Shown: positions 60,175 through 64,000 of the stretch, in pieces
Numbering within the stretch: the stretch's first letter is position 1
Layout: the number at the start of each line of letters is the position of its first letter
Source: Bradyrhizobium diversitatis
Lineage (GTDB): Bacteria > Pseudomonadota > Alphaproteobacteria > Rhizobiales > Xanthobacteraceae
DNA: 64,000 bases
Direction: 5' to 3'
Assembly: GCF_016031635.1 (NCBI RefSeq)
Contig: NZ_JACEGD010000018.1
Location: 62,001 to 126,000 of the forward strand
Position numbers and translations under genes: made by a program
Notes under the pieces: model-generated
Seen by the model: the letters and a program-made list of their open reading frames with translations, nothing else
Database searches by the model: none
What the model was told of the DNA's origin: nothing

Positions 60175-60744
60175 GTGACCGTGCTGACGCGCCGGATCGG
60201 CGGCGTCAGGCTTGAGGTCATCGTTGCCGACATCACGACACTCGGCGTCGACGCCATCGTCAACGCCGCCAACACGTCGCTCCTTGGCGGGGGCGGCGTG
60301 GACGGTGCGATCCATCGGGCGGCCGGGCCCGAGCTCGTCGCTGAATGCCGCATGCTCCACGGCTGCAAGACGGGTGATGCGAAGATCACCAGGGGCTATC
60401 GGCTCAAGGCCGCACATGTGATCCACACCGTCGGGCCGGTGTGGAATGGCGGCACGCTCGGCGAGGACGATCTGCTCGCCTCCTGTTATCGCCGATCGAT
60501 GGAGCTGTGCGGTCGGCACGAGCTGACCTCGGTGGCATTCCCCGCGATTTCGACCGGAATTTTTCGCTTCCCTGCCGACCGGGCGGCCGATATCGCCGTG
60601 CGCACGACGATCGAAGCGCTCGCTGCTGCGCCATCCGTTGCTCACGTGGTGTTCTGCTGCTTCGCCGAGCCTGGCGCCGAACTCCATGCCGAGGCGCTTG
60701 CGCGACACGGTGGCCCCGGCAAGATCGCCGGTGCTGTTTCGTGA
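60175..60744 (+). CDS. Macrodomain protein (O-acetyl-ADP-ribose deacetylase type)
   Basis: 189 residues from GTG 60175. Macrodomain motifs: DAIVNAANTSLLGGGGVDGAIH, GDAKITRGYRL, VGPVW and FPAISTGIFRFP. It hydrolyses O-acetyl-ADP-ribose or removes ADP-ribose from proteins. Tightly spaced behind grxD, so probably co-transcribed. Confidence 0.95.
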   Translation: MTVLTRRIGGVRLEVIVADITTLGVDAIVNAANTSLLGGGGVDGAIHRAAGPELVAECRMLHGCKTGDAKITRGYRLKAAHVIHTVGPVWNGGTLGEDDLLASCYRRSMELCGRHELTSVAFPAISTGIFRFPADRAADIAVRTTIEALAAAPSVAHVVFCCFAEPGAELHAEALARHGGPGKIAGAVS

Positions 60745-60848
60745 TCGATCCGAGGCAGGACAAGTTCCTCGTCCTCCTGAAGCAGATCCCGACCGAGCGC
60801 GTGCAGCAAACATTGAAGCAGTCGGTTCATGAAGCCATGGAGAAATGA
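60741..60848 (+). CDS. Possible 35-aa protein overlapping the macrodomain stop
   Basis: GTG 60741 overlaps the preceding TGA as GTGA, the arrangement of translational coupling, and the frame closes at TGA 60846-60848, one base before the next ATG. The product (VIDPRQDKFLVLLKQIPTER, then a Gln/Glu/Lys-rich helix) is amphipathic and has even codon use. No homologue is known to me. Confidence 0.4.
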   Translation: MIDPRQDKFLVLLKQIPTERVQQTLKQSVHEAMEK

Positions 60849-60849
60849 C

Positions 60850-62112
60850 ATGCGTGGGCGCAGCGCGTTCATCGCGGGGCTCGTTCTTCTCGTTGCCGTC
60901 GTCGGTGCGAAGGCCGGCGCCGAGGGACGCGCTGCCCGCACGCTCTCTACGGAAGGGCTGGCGAAGGTTTCCGACTACATCCGGAACGAGGTTGCCACAG
61001 GCAAGATCCCCGGCGCCATCCTGCTGCTCCAGCAACACGGCAAGCCGGTCTACTACGCGAATTTCGGCGTTCGCGACGCCGGCACCCAGATATCGATGAG
61101 CGCGGATACGATCTTCCGCCTCTATTCGATGTCGAAGCCGATCACATCCGTCGTGGCGATGATGCTGGTCGAGGAAGGCAGGCTTTCGCTCGACGATCCC
61201 GTGTCCAAATACATTCCGGCCTTTGCCGGCATGAAGGTGGGCATCGAAAGGCAAGCAGCGGACGGCAAGGTTTCGCTGATGCTGGAGCCGCAGCAGCGTC
61301 CGATCACGATCAAGGACCTCCTGCGCCACACCGCGGGGCTGCCTTACGGCTTTCGTGGCGGTGGACTGGTGCGCGGGGTCCATGCCGCGGCGGACCTCTT
61401 CAACAGCGATCTTTCCAATGCCGAGTTCGTCGCGAAGCTCGCCACGCTGCCGCTCGCCGAGCAGCCCGGCACGGTGTGGACCTACGGTTTTGCCACCGAT
61501 GTGCTCGGCCGCGTCGTTGAGGTGGTCTCGGGCAAGACGCTGCTCCAGTTCGAGAAGGAGCGGCTACTCGACCCGCTCGGCATGACCGAGACTGCGTTCT
61601 ACGTTGCCGATCCCGCCAGGTTTGCACGTATCGCCGAGCCGATGCCGGAGGACCGCAGCATCAGCCCGACGACTGCAGTCCGCGACATCAGGCGGCCCGT
61701 GAGATGGGAATCGGGCGGCGCCGGCATGGTCGGCACGATCGGCGACTACGCCCGTTTCGCGCAGATGCTGCTGAATGGCGGCACTTATGAGGGCCGTCGC
61801 TATCTGAAGCCCGAGACCATTGCGCTGATGGTCTCGGACCACATCGGACCCGAGACGAAGATCGCCCGCGACCAGATGTACTATCCGGGTGGAGGATCAG
61901 GCTTCGGCCTCGGCTTCGCGGTGCGCACCTCGGCGCCGCCGGGCACCTCTTGGCCGCTCGGTGAATATCGCTGGGACGGTGTTGCCGGCACGTTCTTCTT
62001 CATCGATCCCGAAGACGATCTGTTCGGGATCTTCATGGCGCAGACGCCGTCGCAGCGCGGCCGGATTCAACGCGAGCTGAAGACGCTGATCTATCAGGCG
62101 ATGGGGAGGTGA
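60850..62112 (+). CDS. Exported serine hydrolase, beta-lactamase/class C family
   Basis: 420 residues from ATG 60850 with GGAGAAATGAC upstream. Signal peptide about 1-24. Nucleophile motif S93-M-S-K96 (RLYSMSKPITS), then LLRHTAGLPYGF and TYGFATDVLGRVVEV in the region of the class C Tyr loop. Probable periplasmic esterase or peptidase of the EstB/beta-lactamase-related group; substrate unknown. Confidence 0.9.
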   Translation: MRGRSAFIAGLVLLVAVVGAKAGAEGRAARTLSTEGLAKVSDYIRNEVATGKIPGAILLLQQHGKPVYYANFGVRDAGTQISMSADTIFRLYSMSKPITSVVAMMLVEEGRLSLDDPVSKYIPAFAGMKVGIERQAADGKVSLMLEPQQRPITIKDLLRHTAGLPYGFRGGGLVRGVHAAADLFNSDLSNAEFVAKLATLPLAEQPGTVWTYGFATDVLGRVVEVVSGKTLLQFEKERLLDPLGMTETAFYVADPARFARIAEPMPEDRSISPTTAVRDIRRPVRWESGGAGMVGTIGDYARFAQMLLNGGTYEGRRYLKPETIALMVSDHIGPETKIARDQMYYPGGGSGFGLGFAVRTSAPPGTSWPLGEYRWDGVAGTFFFIDPEDDLFGIFMAQTPSQRGRIQRELKTLIYQAMGR

Positions 62113-63183
62113 TCAGGCGCCGCGCACGAACTCGCGCACGTATCCGATCGTCTCCTCGATCTGGCTCGCATTGACGTCGAGATGGGTGCAGGCGCGGATG
62201 CGGCCGTCCATCATCGCGAGCGTCACGCCGCGCTGACGGAGGGCTGAGACCATCTTGTCGCCGGGAATGCCGGCGCCATCGGGCCTGAAGAACACGAGAT
62301 TGGTCTCGGGCTCCTGCACCTCGATGCCTGAGATCTGCGACAGTCCGCGGGCGAGCGCCCGCGCATTGGCGTGGTCGTCGGCCAGGCGCTCGACGTGATG
62401 GTCGAGCGCGTAGATGCAGGCCGCCGCGCAGATTCCAGCCTGCCGCATCGAGCCGCCGAGGCGCTGCTTCCACTGCCACACCGCGTCGATGAAGGCGCGT
62501 GAGCCCGCGAGCACGCCGCCGATCGGCGCACCGAGGCCCTTGGAGAAGTCGATCCAGGCTGAATCCCAGCCAGCGGTCATGTCGCGCGGAGAGATGCCGC
62601 TTGCCACGGTGGCGTTGAGCAGGCGTGCGCCGTCCATGTGGGTGACGAGCCCGTGTTGCCTGGCAATCGCGACGATTTCGTCGAGCGCGGTCTTCTTCCA
62701 GATCGTGCCGCCGCCGATATTGGCGGTCTGCTCGACGCTGACGACGGTCTGCGGCGGCTGGTAGCGCGTGCGAGGATGCAGCGCCTTGCGAAGAGTCTCG
62801 GGTGTGAACTGGCCATCGGGGCCCTTGAGCTGCGTGACCTGGAAGCCGCCGATCGCCGCATGCGCGCCGCCCTCGCGCGCGATGATGTGCGCGGTCTCAT
62901 GCGCGAGGATCTCGTCGCCGGGACGGCAATGAACCAGCGTCGCGGTGACGTTGCACATCGTGCCGGAGGGCATGTAGACCGCCGCTTCCTTGCCCAGCAG
63001 ATCCGCGACGCGCTCGCACAGCGCATTGACGGTCGGATCGTCGCCGACCTGCTCGTCGCCGACCTCAGCCCGCGCCATCGCCTCGCGCATCCCGGCCGTC
63101 GGCCTGGTCTGCGTGTCCGAGAGCAGGTTGATTCGGACAGGTGGCGCCTTGGGATCGATCGGGGGAGGGGTGTAGAGAATCAA
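62113..63183 (-). CDS. Low-specificity threonine aldolase-like PLP enzyme
   Basis: 356 residues from TTG 63183, chosen because GAGGAG lies 5 nt upstream and the sequence just after reads like a family N-terminus (LYTPPPIDP, then INLLSDTQTRPTAGM). Fold-type I motifs: GDEQVGDDPTVNALCERVA, PSGTMCN, THMDGARLLN and the PLP-lysine segment DFSKGLGAPIGGVL. It cleaves beta-hydroxy amino acids such as threonine to glycine and an aldehyde. Confidence 0.9.
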   Translation of the reverse strand: MILYTPPPIDPKAPPVRINLLSDTQTRPTAGMREAMARAEVGDEQVGDDPTVNALCERVADLLGKEAAVYMPSGTMCNVTATLVHCRPGDEILAHETAHIIAREGGAHAAIGGFQVTQLKGPDGQFTPETLRKALHPRTRYQPPQTVVSVEQTANIGGGTIWKKTALDEIVAIARQHGLVTHMDGARLLNATVASGISPRDMTAGWDSAWIDFSKGLGAPIGGVLAGSRAFIDAVWQWKQRLGGSMRQAGICAAACIYALDHHVERLADDHANARALARGLSQISGIEVQEPETNLVFFRPDGAGIPGDKMVSALRQRGVTLAMMDGRIRACTHLDVNASQIEETIGYVREFVRGA

Positions 63184-63212
63184 CTTGCTCCTCGCATGGC
63201 ACTCACTCGCGA

Positions 63213-63497
63213 TCAGCGAGTTCTGGATGGACGCCGGGCGGCGTGGCGAAACCGCATAATAACGATTTCCGTCTCGGTCACACGATAATCGATCAGATAA
63301 GGATAAGGGTTGACTGGCAAGCGACGGACGTATGCTCGAGTGGTCTGCCGCCCTGCATAAGGATGATCCTGAAGCAGAGCGATGAGCGCGACAATGCGGT
63401 CGCGTACGTGGCCCGCTCCCTGGGGCGAGCGCGTCTCGATGTAAGTCAGGACTTGGTCGATCTGGGCGAGAGCCCGCGTCGTATAACGGACCTTCAC
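63213..63497 (-). CDS. ParE/RelE-type toxin
   Basis: 94 residues from GTG 63497, which overlaps the antitoxin TGA as GTGA (GTG 63515 is longer). ParE fold: KVRYTTRALAQIDQVLTYIE, HPYAGRQT, VRRLPVNPYPYLIDYRV and a C-terminal IVIMRFRHAARR. ParE toxins poison gyrase, RelE toxins cut mRNA; the sequence favours ParE. Confidence 0.9.
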   Translation of the reverse strand: MKVRYTTRALAQIDQVLTYIETRSPQGAGHVRDRIVALIALLQDHPYAGRQTTRAYVRRLPVNPYPYLIDYRVTETEIVIMRFRHAARRPSRTR

Positions 63498-63727
63498 AGC
63501 CCGTGCTTGGCCCACATCGCGCGGACCTCGTCGGGGCTAGCCAGCTCGCCGCGAGTGATTTCAGCTTCGGCCTCCGCGAGATCGGCATCTTCCGCCGCCG
63601 TCAGCTGGATCGGAGGCTGCTCGACGCCCGCAAGTTCAAGCAGGGCTCGCGCCAACTCATCCTGCTGCGAATCGGGCAGGCCGGAAACCTTGCTGAAGGC
63701 CTCTTCCAGAAGACGAGTCATGCTCAA
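63494..63727 (-). CDS. Antitoxin of the ParE-type pair
   Basis: 77 residues (MSMTRLLEEAFSKVSGLPDSQ; the second Met is an equally possible start). Helical N-terminus with LPDSQQDELARALLEL, acidic middle (AAEDADLAEAEAEI) and a short C-terminal toxin-binding segment (DEVRAMWAKHGL). The layout fits antitoxins of ParE/RelE-type toxins that start before the toxin gene and autoregulate. Confidence 0.85.
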   Translation of the reverse strand: MSMTRLLEEAFSKVSGLPDSQQDELARALLELAGVEQPPIQLTAAEDADLAEAEAEITRGELASPDEVRAMWAKHGL

Positions 63728-63782
63728 CTCCGCGATGAGGGATCATAGCACAGATGGCCTGAGACTTGGGAATGGCCGGCTC

Positions 63783-63813
63783 AAACAAAAAGGCCCCGGA
63801 AACCGGGGCCTTT
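63783..63813 (-). terminator. Rho-independent terminator of rpsD
   Basis: On the minus strand AAAGGCCCCGG-TTT-CCGGGGCCTTT is followed by TTG and TTT, 22 bp after the rpsD stop. Confidence 0.85.
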
Positions 63814-63834
63814 GAGCAATGGATCGCGGAGATA

Positions 63835-64000
63835 TCAGCGCGAATAAAATTCGACGACCAGATGCGGCTCCATCTGCACCGGGAACGGCACGTCGGAGAG
63901 GCCGGGAATGCGGGTGTACTTCGCGGTCATCTTGCCGTGGTCGACTTCGAGATAGTCGGGGACCTCGCGCTCGGGCAGCTGGCTGGCTTCGAGCACGTGG
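63835..64000 (-). CDS. rpsD: 30S ribosomal protein S4, C-terminal end (partial)
   Basis: 55 C-terminal codons, read into the window edge. The end reads LEASQLPEREVPDYLEVDHG, MTAKYTRIPGLSDVPFP and LVVEFYSR, the standard end of bacterial S4. It is an rRNA-binding primary assembly protein of the small subunit. The 5' part lies outside the window. Confidence 0.97.
   Translation of the reverse strand, partial: HVLEASQLPEREVPDYLEVDHGKMTAKYTRIPGLSDVPFPVQMEPHLVVEFYSR

Overview
The window is a chromosomal segment of a high-GC alphaproteobacterium, most likely a Bradyrhizobium or close relative (Nitrobacteraceae). The reasons are the recA/alaS/gcvTHP/icd/purCSQL/bolA/grxD/rpsD housekeeping content, the many small exported proteins and DUF6894/DUF2798/DUF1476/DUF1328-type genes usual in that family, an alphaproteobacterial SOS box upstream of recA, and RIME-like and REP-like intergenic repeats. 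This is inference from gene content; no database was searched.

Layout. 1-9.7 kb: the end of an RND efflux pump, then small genes (AhpD-like carboxymuconolactone decarboxylase family protein, two hotdog thioesterases, an Ada-type regulator, PilZ, small lipoproteins, a Rap1a/Tai-like protein). 9.9-15.6 kb: an isoprenylcysteine-type methyltransferase, a divergent lipase/SGNH hydrolase pair, a choloylglycine-hydrolase-family enzyme and an outer-membrane protein, with an IS3 remnant. 15.8-19.96 kb: an island bracketed by two matching 55-bp remnants of an IS21-like end. It holds a Fic protein, a small basic protein, an IS1-like transposase, a tRNA-like sequence with an encoded CCA and a poor anticodon stem, strong hairpins, and a DUF5343-like gene. 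Its right edge stops 5 bp from the recA SOS box.

20-34.3 kb is core: recA; gcvT-gcvH-gcvP behind a tandem glycine riboswitch; alaS; a cyclic-nucleotide-gated K+ channel; icd; and a TrmJ-type RNA methyltransferase fused to a degenerate DUF559 nuclease-like domain. 34.5-38.9 kb holds DoxX, TetR, OsmC, an acyl-CoA dehydrogenase-like enzyme and a two-domain rhodanese.

39.0-45.0 kb is the most coherent accessory system. A PAS-containing sigma-54 activator is divergent from a nitrate/cyanate-type ABC transporter (Tat-exported binding protein, permease, ATPase) and cyanase (cynS). The intergenic region carries a good -24/-12 promoter and three 12-bp near-palindromes that look like activator sites, so cyanate uptake and breakdown to ammonium and CO2 looks sigma-54 controlled.

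45.1-60.7 kb: DUF1476, then purC-purS, CorA, purQ, GFA, EamA, thioesterase and purL; an acyltransferase, bolA and LtrA; an ergothioneine pair (egtB, egtD); and grxD with a macrodomain protein. 60.7-64 kb: a 35-codon overlapping ORF, a serine hydrolase, a threonine-aldolase-like enzyme started by TTG, a ParE-type toxin-antitoxin pair and the 3' end of rpsD with its terminator.

A recurring theme is intergenic repeats that supply functional gene ends: stop codons (three RIME-like copies), a Shine-Dalgarno (permease at 42700) and a C-terminal tail (sigma-54 activator).
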